A stretch of DNA of 13,012 nucleotides from Deltaproteobacteria bacterium. Lineage in GTDB: Bacteria; Desulfobacterota; Syntrophobacteria; BM002. A program made the position numbers and the translations under genes. This document shows, one piece after another, positions 1 through 6,535 of this stretch. Positions within the stretch are counted from its first letter, which is position 1; each line of letters begins with the position of its first letter. The DNA lies in the NCBI GenBank assembly GCA_017861095.1, contig JAGFXI010000025.1, positions 1 through 13,012 of the forward strand. The letters are read 5' to 3'. The notes under the pieces are model-generated. The model saw nothing but the letters and a program-made list of their open reading frames with translations. It was not told the origin of the DNA and did no database searches.

Positions 1-337
1 CCTGCTGGAGCTGGCTGAGCCTCTCCTCCTGCCGGTTGCTCTTGACGACCGCCTCCTCCACCTGGCCGCCCAGGCGACCGATGTCAAGCTGGATCTGGTC
101 GAGCTGGGCCCCCACGACCGCCTGGTTGTGGCGGACATTCTCCAGCTGGCTCACCTTCTGCTCAAGCCGGGCGAGTTGCGAATCTATGCTCTTCAGGTCT
201 TTATTGGATGAGGCGACCTGCCTCTGGACCATGTCCACATCCTTCTGCCAGGCACAGCCTCCGAGACCAACAAACACGGCAAGGGAAAGGGTGATCAATC
301 CTTGACCCAGTTTCCTCTCCAGCCTCCTCCAGATCAT
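1..337 (-). CDS. cpoB: CpoB/YbgF-like Tol-Pal lipoprotein, N-terminal part (cut by window edge)
   Basis: The frame is open from an ATG at 335-337 to the left edge (112 codons, no stop), so the C-terminal TPR part expected of this family lies outside the window. The translation starts with two arginines and a hydrophobic stretch (GLITLSLAVFVGLGG) ending in a lipobox LGGC, so a lipoprotein signal peptide is likely with Cys29 as the lipidated residue. The mature part is Gln/Glu/Leu-rich with heptad-like spacing (for example LARLEQKVSQLENV), which fits the N-terminal trimerising coiled coil of YbgF/CpoB. A GGGGAG Shine-Dalgarno lies about 8 nt upstream. CpoB acts in the periplasm, linking Tol-Pal constriction with peptidoglycan synthesis in E. 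coli. Assignment rests on the coiled coil, lipobox and position after pal. E. coli CpoB has a cleavable non-lipoprotein signal, so lipidation here is a difference. Confidence 0.75.
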   Translation of the reverse strand, partial: MIWRRLERKLGQGLITLSLAVFVGLGGCAWQKDVDMVQRQVASSNKDLKSIDSQLARLEQKVSQLENVRHNQAVVGAQLDQIQLDIGRLGGQVEEAVVKSNRQEERLSQLQQ

Positions 338-378
338 ATTCGTATCTCCCCGTCTCTCTCTTCCCCGGGTTGACCTTC

Positions 379-562
379 TAGCCCGCATTGTGCACGAGAC
401 GCCGTAGCGAGATCGCGGAGATGGCTGTGCCACCGAGCAACCGCAGGGGCGCGGACCTGAGGCGTACTTGTTTGGTACGTCGCAAGGGGCGAGACCCGAG
501 GACGCCCGGAAGGACGGCCAGATCCGCGATCGCAGCAGGTGGCTCGTGCACAATGCGGGCTA
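379..562. repeat. 180-bp palindromic repeat, copy 1 (MITE-like), TA-flanked
   Basis: Positions 381-560 form an imperfect palindrome over their whole length, centred near 471, with TA at both outer ends (379-380 and 561-562). The outer arms are perfectly complementary for 20 bp including TA (379-398 against 543-562; GCCCGCATTGTGCACGAG and its complement). A second strong stem pairs 411-419 with 523-531 and 422-428 with 514-520. The centre is a hairpin (GGCGTACT 461-468 with GGTACGTC 474-481). A second copy of exactly the same length lies at 6827-7006 in the same orientation, with 17 differences counted by hand (about 91 % identical, no gaps). No open frame that looks like a real protein lies inside. 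This could be a non-autonomous transposable element, a REP/BIME-like repeat or a structured RNA; no transposase is in the window. Confidence 0.9.
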
Positions 563-571
563 CAACAAGAA

Positions 572-610
572 CGCCGACGTCGGCTCTCCGCGATTGAGCC
601 GAGGTCGGCG
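572..610 (-). terminator. Terminator-like stem-loop after pal
   Basis: A 15-bp stem with a single G-G mismatch (572-586 with 596-610; GCCGACGTCGGCTC against GAGCCGAGGTCGGC) closes a 9-nt loop. Read on the minus strand, the direction of pal, the stem is followed by TTCTTGTTGT, a moderately T-rich tail. It sits 64 nt past the pal stop codon and 9 nt from the repeat element. A rho-independent terminator or attenuator that reduces transcription into cpoB is the simplest reading. The tail is not a pure T run, so efficiency is uncertain. Confidence 0.5.
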
Positions 611-625
611 CCTGTAAACCGCTCC

Positions 626-660
626 GACGAGTGTGTCCCGCCATGGCCGGGCACCTCGTC
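626..660. other. Imperfect stem-loop next to the pal stop codon
   Basis: GACGAG (626-631) pairs with CTCGTC (655-660), then GTG (633-635) with CAC (652-654) and CCCG (637-640) with CGGG (648-651), with two single-base bulges. A TTTT run follows on the plus strand (661-664). No plus-strand gene leads into it, and on the minus strand no T run follows, so a terminator role is doubtful. It may help stabilise the 3' end of the tol-pal message. Confidence 0.25.
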
Positions 661-673
661 TTTTCGAGTGAAA

Positions 674-1210
674 CTACTGGACGATAAAGTCATCCCGTCG
701 ACACTTGGCCCAGCAGGCCTCGGTTGACTCCGTGCAAATGAGCTTCTCTTCGCCGTAGGAAATCGTGCTCAGGCGGTTCTCGGCAACACCGGCCTTCACC
801 ATGTAGCTCTTGGCGGCGTTGGCGCGGCGGTCACCAAGCGCGAGGTTATACTCGTTGCTCCCGCGTGGGTCGCAGTTGCCCGGGATCAGCACTTTCGCCT
901 GCGGGTACTCCTTCAGGAATGCAATCTTCTTGTCCAGGACCTTGATGGCCTCGGGCTTCAGGTTGTACTTGTCGAAGTCGAAGTAGATGCCCTCGGCCTC
1001 GAAAACCTTCTTCGCCTCAGCAAGCTTATCCGGGGCGGGCGGCGCCGGCGGAGCCTTGGGCTCCTCCTTGGCCGCGGGCGCTGGTGCGGCCGGCTCTGCC
1101 TTGGCGGGCTCTTGCTGCTCGGTCACAACCTTCTTGGCGCAGGACACTCCCATCACCATCAACAAGACCAGAAGAACGCTTCCCAGGGTCCACACAATGC
1201 CTCTCCTCAT
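674..1210 (-). CDS. pal: Peptidoglycan-associated lipoprotein Pal
   Basis: The 178-residue product starts at the ATG at 1208-1210; an in-frame start 10 codons upstream is less likely because AGGAGGTGA lies just before this ATG. Residues 1-24 are a lipoprotein signal (MRRG, long hydrophobic core, GVSC with Cys24). A Pro/Ala/Glu/Lys-rich linker (about 28-62) is followed by an OmpA-like domain. Diagnostic motifs are IYFDFDKYNLKPEA, CDPRGSNEYNLALGDRRA and a late SYGEE. The Asp of CDPRG and the Arg of GDRRA are the positions expected to hold meso-diaminopimelate of peptidoglycan. Pal anchors the outer membrane to the wall and binds TolB. The family's common GHCD motif reads GNCD here. It lies 145 bp after tolB, and the gap holds a weak terminator-like hairpin. 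The C-terminal Cys pair (CTESTEAC) could form a disulfide. Confidence 0.95.
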   Translation of the reverse strand: MRRGIVWTLGSVLLVLLMVMGVSCAKKVVTEQQEPAKAEPAAPAPAAKEEPKAPPAPPAPDKLAEAKKVFEAEGIYFDFDKYNLKPEAIKVLDKKIAFLKEYPQAKVLIPGNCDPRGSNEYNLALGDRRANAAKSYMVKAGVAENRLSTISYGEEKLICTESTEACWAKCRRDDFIVQ

Positions 1211-1291
1211 CTCCTCTTTCACCTCCTCTCGCTGTTCCACGTGGTCTTACCAAAAGAACAAAAAACAACGCAAATCCAGTCCCTCAAAGAG

Positions 1292-1312
1292 AAAAAAGTG
1301 GAGACGATCTCC
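1292..1312 (-). terminator. Weak terminator/attenuator-like hairpin between tolB and pal
   Basis: On the minus strand GGAGA-TCG-TCTCC (1300-1312) is followed by AC and then six Ts (1292-1297). The stem is only 5 bp, so this is at best a leaky terminator that could set the tolB:pal ratio. Nearby, 1339-1346 (TCTTAGGA) and 1354-1361 (TCCTAAGA) form an 8-bp perfect inverted repeat overlapping the tolB stop codon. The rest of the 145-bp gap shows no clear promoter. Confidence 0.3.
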
Positions 1313-1355
1313 CGGTCGCCTTCACTGCTCCCTCAACATCTTAGGACCCTATATC

Positions 1356-2726
1356 CTAAGAGGGGTTCCAAGTCAACCTCGGGGACCATGCCGGCTCCGT
1401 ATGAGTGCCGCCGAGGCGAAGCCCGAGGGGTCGCTGATCCGACCCGTTGGCCAGCATCACCCAGAGTGTGGTACCACCCTGGCGATCCGACTGGAAGAGG
1501 ATCATCCGTCCGTCGGGCGACCAGCAGGGGTTTTCGTTGTTGCCGCTCCCGCCGGTGAGTTGTCGGAGGTCATTCCCATTGGGACTGATGAGAAAGATGT
1601 TGAACTTGCCCTCATAGAAGCCGCTGAAGGCTATCCGATCCCCACGGGGTGACCAGGCGGGAGAGGTGTTGTAGTCGCCCTCGAAGGTGAGACGGGTGCT
1701 CGTGTTGCCGGCGAGATCGAGGATGTAGATCTGCGGTTTGTCGGTCCGGTTGGAGACGTAGGCCAGCTTGCGCCCGTCGGGCGACCATGAGGGCGAGACG
1801 GCGATGGCGAAACTCTTCGTCAACTGCTCCAGGATCTGGCCCCGGGTGTCGATAAGATAGAGCTCGGAGTTGCCGCTCACGGAAAGGGTCACGGCCAGCT
1901 TCCCGCCTTGGGGATGCCAGGCGGGGCTGATGTTCAGCCCGGGCCGTTGGCTGAGGATCTGGACGCTTTTGGTGAGAAGATTCATGAGGTACAGGTTTGG
2001 GTTCTCTCTCTGGCTCGGGTTTCCCTTCTTGTAGCTCACATAGGCTAGGCTTTTCCCGTCCTGACTCCATTCCGGATTCAGATCGATGCTGTTGTCATTC
2101 GTAAGCCGACGAGGGCTGAAACCGTCAAAGTCGGCCACGTAGATCTCCTTGTGGCCGGTCCCGTTGCCCACGAAGGCGATGCGAGTGTTGAAGATTCCAG
2201 GTTCACCGGTAAGCTGGAGCATCATGTCGTCGGCGAACCTGAGCACGATCTGGCGCACCGCCGTCGCCTCATCGAGGTACGACTTCTTCATGATCTGTGT
2301 CTGATTGATAACGTCAAACAGCCTAAAGGTGACTTCCAGCTTTCCGCCCGACACCCGGTAGCTTCCCCGGACCAGCATATCGGCACCAAGAAAACTCCAC
2401 TCAGCGAACTTGATCTCAGCCAGGTCGGTGCCCATCTGCTGGGCGTCCTGGAGGAACATCTTGGGATTGAGTACCTGAAAGAGGCCGGTGAACGTGAGGG
2501 CGCCGCCGAGGCTCTCCGCCAGGTTGTTCGCCAGCGGATATCCGGCAGCGTCGCCGCCCTCGTGGCGAAGGGCTGGAATGGCGATGGGGATCTTGCGCTG
2601 CGAGGGGGAGCTGATGTCGATGTAGATGCGGCTCGCAACGGGCAGCGCCTGGAGGATGAAGGCCAGGGTGCCGATAGCAAGAAGAGCCAGCGTCAGCCGG
2701 CGGACCGTAAGCAGAGGGCGCTTCAT
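1356..2726 (-). CDS. tolB: Tol-Pal periplasmic beta-propeller protein TolB
   Basis: The product is 456 residues from the ATG at 2724-2726 (MKRPLLTVRR, hydrophobic core LTLALLAIGTLAFILQALP), a normal Sec signal peptide; E. coli TolB is about 430. A start 14 codons upstream would overlap tolA by 38 bp and put an acidic/polar stretch before the signal, so I prefer the internal ATG. The N-terminal domain contains IDISSPSQRKIPIAIP and an LTGEPGIF segment leading into the propeller. The C-terminal half is a WD-like propeller with repeated SPxWSPDGxxLAYVS and PxWSPxGDRIAFSG motifs, the usual TolB repeats. TolB binds Pal and the TolA/colicin interface in the periplasm. It starts 4 bp after the tolA stop, so the two genes are very likely translated from one message. 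Confidence 0.95.
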   Translation of the reverse strand: MKRPLLTVRRLTLALLAIGTLAFILQALPVASRIYIDISSPSQRKIPIAIPALRHEGGDAAGYPLANNLAESLGGALTFTGLFQVLNPKMFLQDAQQMGTDLAEIKFAEWSFLGADMLVRGSYRVSGGKLEVTFRLFDVINQTQIMKKSYLDEATAVRQIVLRFADDMMLQLTGEPGIFNTRIAFVGNGTGHKEIYVADFDGFSPRRLTNDNSIDLNPEWSQDGKSLAYVSYKKGNPSQRENPNLYLMNLLTKSVQILSQRPGLNISPAWHPQGGKLAVTLSVSGNSELYLIDTRGQILEQLTKSFAIAVSPSWSPDGRKLAYVSNRTDKPQIYILDLAGNTSTRLTFEGDYNTSPAWSPRGDRIAFSGFYEGKFNIFLISPNGNDLRQLTGGSGNNENPCWSPDGRMILFQSDRQGGTTLWVMLANGSDQRPLGLRLGGTHTEPAWSPRLTWNPS

Positions 2727-2730
2727 GGCA

Positions 2731-3558
2731 TCACGATCTCTCGTTACCTGGGGCGAAGCGGATGACAATATCCTCCTCCTTGGGGCTGTAAATGTCGGGG
2801 AACGGCGGAAAGGGCTTCGATTTCACGATCGCCTTGAGCACCGAGTCGTCAAAATAGGCATCGCCGGACTTCTTCTCGAACCGGATATCCGTGACGGTTC
2901 CATCCCGTCGAGTCCGGACTGCAACCACCGCCTCAAGGCCTTTCTTCTCCAGCATCAACCGATCCGGGAGAACCCAGTTACTCTCGATCTTTTCGTAGAT
3001 CAGGGCCCGGTAGAGCGCCAGGGCCTGGCTGAGTTCGTCTCCCTTCATGCCTCCTATGTTCACCAGGGAGACACCCTTACCGGTGCCCTGTGCCTCACTG
3101 GCGGCAACCCCCTGGGGATGGCCGGCCGCGGTCTGCGCCCCCCGCTGCGTCGGTGTCGGCTGCTTGGGCCGCTCGATCTTCGCCAAGGCCTTCGAGAGGA
3201 GTTCCTCCTCGCTCTCCTGCTTGCTCGGGACCGCGCCCTCCCTCTTTTTCAGGGAGAGCGCCTCTTCCTTCGCCTGAAAGCGCTGGATGGGAATAGCCTT
3301 CTCTCGCGGCGAAGCTGCCTGGAGCTGGCCCTTCGCGGCCACCGTCCCCTTTCCCGACAACCTCCCGGCCGGAAGGCTAACCAGTTCCACATCGTATACC
3401 GGGCCGAAGCTTGTCCTGCCGACAAACAACCCTGACCAGGTCACGGCGAGCATCAGGACCGCTCCGTGCAGAAGCAATGACCACCCGAGCGTCCGGCGCC
3501 ACCACTCCGGCAGCCCGTACATGCGAACCCGTGATCGACCAATACCGTCGGCGATCAT
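2731..3558 (-). CDS. tolA: TolA-like / TonB C-terminal family energy-transducing protein
   Basis: This 275-residue protein has a short cytoplasmic N-terminus, one membrane segment (about 24-46), a charged Lys/Glu/Gln-rich linker (about 70-150) and a C-terminal TonB/TolA-type domain (about 178-268; IESNWVLP, VRTRRDGTVTDIRFEKKSGD, FDDSVLKAI, PFPPFPD). The membrane segment carries S27-x3-H31 (SLLLH), the SxxxH pattern through which TonB and TolA couple to ExbB/TolQ. The linker is much shorter than the long helical domain of E. coli TolA (421 residues in total), so by architecture it looks like TonB; its place between tolR and tolB makes it the operon's TolA. It starts in an ATGA overlap with tolR, which suggests translational coupling. 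Confidence 0.85.
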   Translation of the reverse strand: MIADGIGRSRVRMYGLPEWWRRTLGWSLLLHGAVLMLAVTWSGLFVGRTSFGPVYDVELVSLPAGRLSGKGTVAAKGQLQAASPREKAIPIQRFQAKEEALSLKKREGAVPSKQESEEELLSKALAKIERPKQPTPTQRGAQTAAGHPQGVAASEAQGTGKGVSLVNIGGMKGDELSQALALYRALIYEKIESNWVLPDRLMLEKKGLEAVVAVRTRRDGTVTDIRFEKKSGDAYFDDSVLKAIVKSKPFPPFPDIYSPKEEDIVIRFAPGNERS

Positions 3559-3968
3559 GGCACCTCTTGCGGCGGCTCTGTCACCATCCCGATGCGCACA
3601 ATCCCGCTCCGGCGAACGGCAGCCATCACCTCCACAACAAACCCATAGGGAACGCTCCGGTCCGCTCGGAGGAATACGGCTCGATCAGGTTGGTTCCGGT
3701 AAATCGCCTCGAGTTTCTTCACCAGCGAGTCCAGGGTAATCTGGTATTCGTTCATATAGATCTGCTGCTTGGCGGTGATCGTGACAACAAGCCGCTCCTC
3801 TTCCGTGCGGATCGGTTGCGTTGTCGTCTTGGGGAGATTCACGTCCACCCCTTGCATCATCATCGGCGCCGTCACCATGAAGATGATGAGTAACACCAGC
3901 ATCACGTCCACAAAGGGTGTAACGTTGATCTCGGAGAGCAACCTTCGATTCCCGTTGTTCACCTGCAT
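3555..3968 (-). CDS. tolR: ExbD/TolR biopolymer transport protein
   Basis: The 137-residue product has a short N-terminus (MQVNNGNRRLLSEINVTPF), one membrane helix (about 19-36) and a periplasmic domain, the standard TolR/ExbD layout. Asp21 in FVDVMLVLLIIF is the conserved proton-carrying Asp of the family. The periplasmic part has the typical DVNLPK segment after the helix and FLRADRSVPYG, close to the family consensus. A purine-rich GGGGGGAAG lies about 10 nt before the ATG. It follows tolQ by 90 bp and overlaps tolA by 4 bp. With TolQ it forms the inner-membrane proton channel that powers TolA. Confidence 0.95.
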   Translation of the reverse strand: MQVNNGNRRLLSEINVTPFVDVMLVLLIIFMVTAPMMMQGVDVNLPKTTTQPIRTEEERLVVTITAKQQIYMNEYQITLDSLVKKLEAIYRNQPDRAVFLRADRSVPYGFVVEVMAAVRRSGIVRIGMVTEPPQEVP

Positions 3969-4058
3969 CGGGATTCTTCCCCCCCTGTCGCCAGGTCGGC
4001 CTTCACGTGATGTTGTGGACAGTATATCTCATTTTCCCCACGGTATCCCCGGTGGGTG

Positions 4059-4853
4059 CTAGCTTTCAAACTCTTCATCACCCTCGGGGCGTCCATCCCC
4101 CCGGGCGAAGCGTTTGAGGATGTCGCGTTTAACGATATTCAACAGGTCATTGGCGAAGTTGGCCATTTCCGTCTCTAGACCCCGCACCCGGTTCGCATAG
4201 TGGTTGTACCCTACTACCGCCGGAATCGCCGCCGCCAGTCCGGCCGCAGTGGCCACCAGGGCCTCCGAGATACCGGGCGCCACCACCGCGAGGGTCGCCG
4301 ACCCCTTGAGGCCGATACCGTGGAAGGAGGCCATGATACCCCAGACCGTCCCGAAAAGGCCGATGAAGGGGGCGGTATTGCCTGTGGTCGCGAGGAGGGG
4401 CAGCGACTTTTCCATCCTCTGCACCTCACCGCTCACAGCGCTCCGCAGCGCCCGTTCGATATTGTCCATCCAGAGCATCTGGACTTCCCCGTCCGTGCTA
4501 CCGCTCCGCTCACGATCACTGGACTTGGTGAGCCGACCGAGTTCAAGGTAAGCTACCCGGAATATCTCCGCCAGATGGCTCTCCCGTAACTCCTTGGACT
4601 CCCGGAACACGGTGCCCAGGCTCTTGCTGTTCCAGAACACATTGAGAAAGCGGGAACTCTCCTTGGTCGCCCGTTTGAAGAGGCGATATTTCATGAAGAT
4701 AATCGTCCAGCAGGCGATGGAGAGCGCGATGAGAAGACCGAGGACAAACTTTACCATCAGCCCGGCATCTAGGATCATTGAGAGGACGCCTAGTTTCCCG
4801 CTGAGATCGGCGGCCCAGACGGGTGACGGCCCTGAAAGCCATATCCATTCCAT
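4059..4853 (-). CDS. tolQ: TolQ/ExbB proton channel protein
   Basis: The 264-residue product has three predicted membrane segments (about 33-55, 158-182 and 192-217), the TolQ/ExbB topology with a large cytoplasmic loop between the first two. Family motifs are visible: LPLLATTGNTAPFIGLFGTVWGIM and the following GISEALVATAAGLAAAIPAVVGYN, which carry the conserved small and polar residues lining the channel. The loop has an extra acidic/serine-rich stretch (SSDRERSGSTDGE). The N-terminus up to about residue 20 (SGPSPVWAADLSG) is longer than usual. AAGGAG lies 13 nt upstream of the ATG, a slightly long spacing, and no better internal start has a ribosome site. It is the first gene of the operon; promoter and structured leader lie at 4893-5016. 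Confidence 0.95.
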   Translation of the reverse strand: MEWIWLSGPSPVWAADLSGKLGVLSMILDAGLMVKFVLGLLIALSIACWTIIFMKYRLFKRATKESSRFLNVFWNSKSLGTVFRESKELRESHLAEIFRVAYLELGRLTKSSDRERSGSTDGEVQMLWMDNIERALRSAVSGEVQRMEKSLPLLATTGNTAPFIGLFGTVWGIMASFHGIGLKGSATLAVVAPGISEALVATAAGLAAAIPAVVGYNHYANRVRGLETEMANFANDLLNIVKRDILKRFARGDGRPEGDEEFES

Positions 4854-4892
4854 ACAGTTTTGGTCTCTCCTTTCCGTGGCTCAGAGTGAGGT

Positions 4893-4948
4893 GGGGTTGC
4901 GGTCCCGCGACCCCTTTTCCTCCTTGAATACCAGGAGAGGTCCTGGTA
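4893..4948 (-). other. Two stem-loops in the tolQ leader
   Basis: The first, 4893-4914, pairs GGGGTTGCGG with CCGCGACCCC (one G-U pair), about nine stable pairs, and is followed on the plus strand by TTTT (4915-4918). The second, 4929-4948, is a perfect 8-bp repeat (TACCAGGA, loop GAGG, TCCTGGTA). Both fall between the proposed tol promoter and the tolQ ribosome site, so the tol mRNA leader of about 125 nt should be heavily folded. On the plus strand the first hairpin resembles a terminator, but no plus-strand gene precedes it. Confidence 0.6.
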
Positions 4949-4987
4949 AATTTCGTTTCATTTCAAGGCCTTCAAAATCCAGGGCGC

Positions 4988-5016
4988 AAGCTATCACCGC
5001 CCCGCAGCACTGTCAA
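4988..5016 (-). promoter_or_regulatory. Sigma-70-type promoter of the tol-pal operon
   Basis: On the minus strand a perfect -35 box TTGACA (5011-5016) is followed by a 17-nt spacer and TAGCTT (4988-4993), with TG one base before the -10 box (extended -10). The -10 hexamer matches the consensus at only three positions, but the perfect -35, ideal spacing and TGn motif make it the best candidate. It would start transcription near 4981 and give a leader of about 125 nt. Confidence 0.6.
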
Positions 5017-5056
5017 GGGAATTTCGGCGGCGGCTGGTGGCGCGGACGGGAAGAAG

Positions 5057-5761
5057 ATGAGCAGATTGTCGAAGGCGCTGGGTGTCGGACTTGGGTACCT
5101 TGCTGCCGGCCCCATCGGGGCGGTGATCGGCTATTTCGTGGGCGAGGGCATCGGCCCTCGGGAGGATGAGCAGCTCCTTGTTGCGATCCTTCTGGGTCTG
5201 ACGACGACGGTGCTGCGAGTTCAAGGGGTGCCGCCGCCCGGCGACCGCCGGCGCTCAGCCCGTTTCATCTCTAGACTCCTTCGCTGTGACGCCCACGACG
5301 AGCATCTGCTCCACCAACTCCTCGAACAATTCCTTCCTCTTGACTTACATGTAGAGGCTATGGCGCGTAGCTTCTCCCGGGGTACCGACCGCCCCATGCG
5401 ACGGCAGCTCCTGGAAGTCCTGGCTACGGTCTGCCGTTTGCAGGGGCCGGCCGTAGAGGAGCACTTGGACCTCCTTACCAGGGTCACGGCGGCCCTCGAC
5501 CTTCCCGAGGAAGATTGGGAAGCGATCAAGGCGACCGTCCTCGCCCCCTCGCCCATCTTGAGTCTCGAGTCCTGCTTTGCCCTCCTTGAGCTTATCCCCG
5601 ACGCGCCCCTTGCGGAGGTGAAGCGAGCCTACCGAAGGCTGGCAAAGCGCTATCACCCGGACCGTGCGGCTTCGGCGCCACCTCATGAATTTCGCGGCAA
5701 CATCGAGCGCATGCTCTTGATCACCGCGGCCTATCAAACCATCCGAGAAAACCTAAGCTGA
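5057..5761 (+). CDS. DjlA-like protein: TerB-like domain plus C-terminal J-domain
   Basis: The 234-residue protein has a glycine-rich N-terminal membrane segment (about 7-30, LGVGLGYLAAGPIGAVIGYFVG), an all-helical TerB/DjlA-type central domain (about 40-160) and a C-terminal J-domain (about 169-234) with an intact HPD motif at 200-202 (AKRYHPDR). This is the order seen in DjlA, an inner-membrane co-chaperone that stimulates the ATPase of DnaK. The N-terminal membrane segment is unusually Gly-rich, as in DjlA, where it mediates dimerisation. The ribosome site is weak (GGGAAGAAG directly before the ATG). It is transcribed divergently from tolQ and ends convergently, 49 bp from the next gene. 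Family assignment is good; the symbol is withheld because orthology to E. coli djlA cannot be shown here. Confidence 0.85.
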   Translation: MSRLSKALGVGLGYLAAGPIGAVIGYFVGEGIGPREDEQLLVAILLGLTTTVLRVQGVPPPGDRRRSARFISRLLRCDAHDEHLLHQLLEQFLPLDLHVEAMARSFSRGTDRPMRRQLLEVLATVCRLQGPAVEEHLDLLTRVTAALDLPEEDWEAIKATVLAPSPILSLESCFALLELIPDAPLAEVKRAYRRLAKRYHPDRAASAPPHEFRGNIERMLLITAAYQTIRENLS

Positions 5762-5810
5762 TCATTGGTTTTATGGCGATGGACCCGGTCAGTTCGGCAG
5801 CCTGGATAGC

Positions 5811-6535
5811 TTATACGAACTGGCTTCGAACCTCCTGGGAGAACGCTAAGCGGTACAGCTGCACCGAGGAGAGCGAATCCAGCTCTTCGGTGGCCTCGAA
5901 GAGAGAGGTGTTTTCCTCGTTCATGATCGTCTTTGGGTTGGTGAGAATGTAATCGATATGGTTGAGCCCAAGGTCGCTGGCAAACAGGTAACGGGCCACC
6001 CGTGTAGCCTTGATATTGAAATACACCGCCGCCGTCTGGGAGAAGAAGTTGTTGATCTCAAACAATGCCTCGAAAGGACCTGCGGAGAGATGGACACAGT
6101 TGTTGCTCACAATGACGTCGTGAAAGCCAACTTAAATCTATCGAGAAATTCGTGGCCTCCTAAGATTCGTACATTTTGATCAACGCCGAGCCGGCGAAAC
6201 ATCTCCGCACGATCTTCAACCGATAGTTCCTTTCCCGCTGCTTTCGACATTCGGTTAATGTATCCGTAATGATTGTCCATGATCCTTTTTGATCTAAGAC
6301 TCTCTCCCGATAAGATGATTACTCCGCTGACCTGTACGGCATAACTTTCAAAGGTGCGGAGAACGAGATTGATTATGGCGAGAGGCATTGTCTTCCGGGT
6401 GAACATGAAGACTTCCGGCTTGAAAAAGAATATCATTTGATTCTGTTTTTCACCGCCGAAGTCGAAATTGCGGACAGCAGTCTGGTCGCCTGGCGAAAAG
6501 ACCGCCTCGACAATTTCATCTGCCAGCTTGCCCAT
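5811..6535 (-). pseudogene. Nucleoside-diphosphate-kinase-like gene, probably frameshifted
   Basis: Two minus-strand frames abut here. The first runs from ATG 6533-6535 (MGKLADEIVEAVF) to a TGA at 6107-6109; the second runs from the GTG at 6108-6110 to a TAA at 5811-5813. Read on past a single missing base near 6122, the protein continues without interruption: DRFKLAF then HDVIVSNNCVHLSAGPFEALFE, about 242 residues in total. IFFFKPEVF, then VIILSGES and NHYGYIN, then SAGPFEALFEINN, match in order the KPDAV, ALS.E and SGPV.....EG landmarks of nucleoside diphosphate kinases. I see no NxxH-type catalytic His at the expected place, so activity is doubtful even if the gene is intact. GGAGG lies upstream of the ATG; a GTG 8 codons earlier is possible. 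The stretch is visibly more AT-rich than its neighbours, which suggests transfer. An alternative is two coupled genes with a GTGA overlap, but the second lacks a ribosome site. Confidence 0.5.

Noticed and set aside
388..597. Small open frames on both strands within the repeat
   Set aside because: They follow the palindrome, are Arg-rich, and differ at sites that preserve base pairing rather than codons.
987..1652. Long plus-strand frame opposite pal and the end of tolB
   Set aside because: Low-complexity Ala/Gly and Ser/Pro composition, explained by the pal linker read backwards; no homology signal.
2151..2765. Long open frame antisense to tolB
   Set aside because: It lies wholly opposite the well-supported tolB, has no ribosome site or domain, and such antisense frames are common in GC-rich genes.
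6105..6135. Programmed -1 frameshift joining the two NDK-like frames
   Set aside because: No X XXY YYZ slippery heptamer lies between the frame-2 TAA (6132-6134) and the frame-1 TGA (6107-6109); an indel is simpler.
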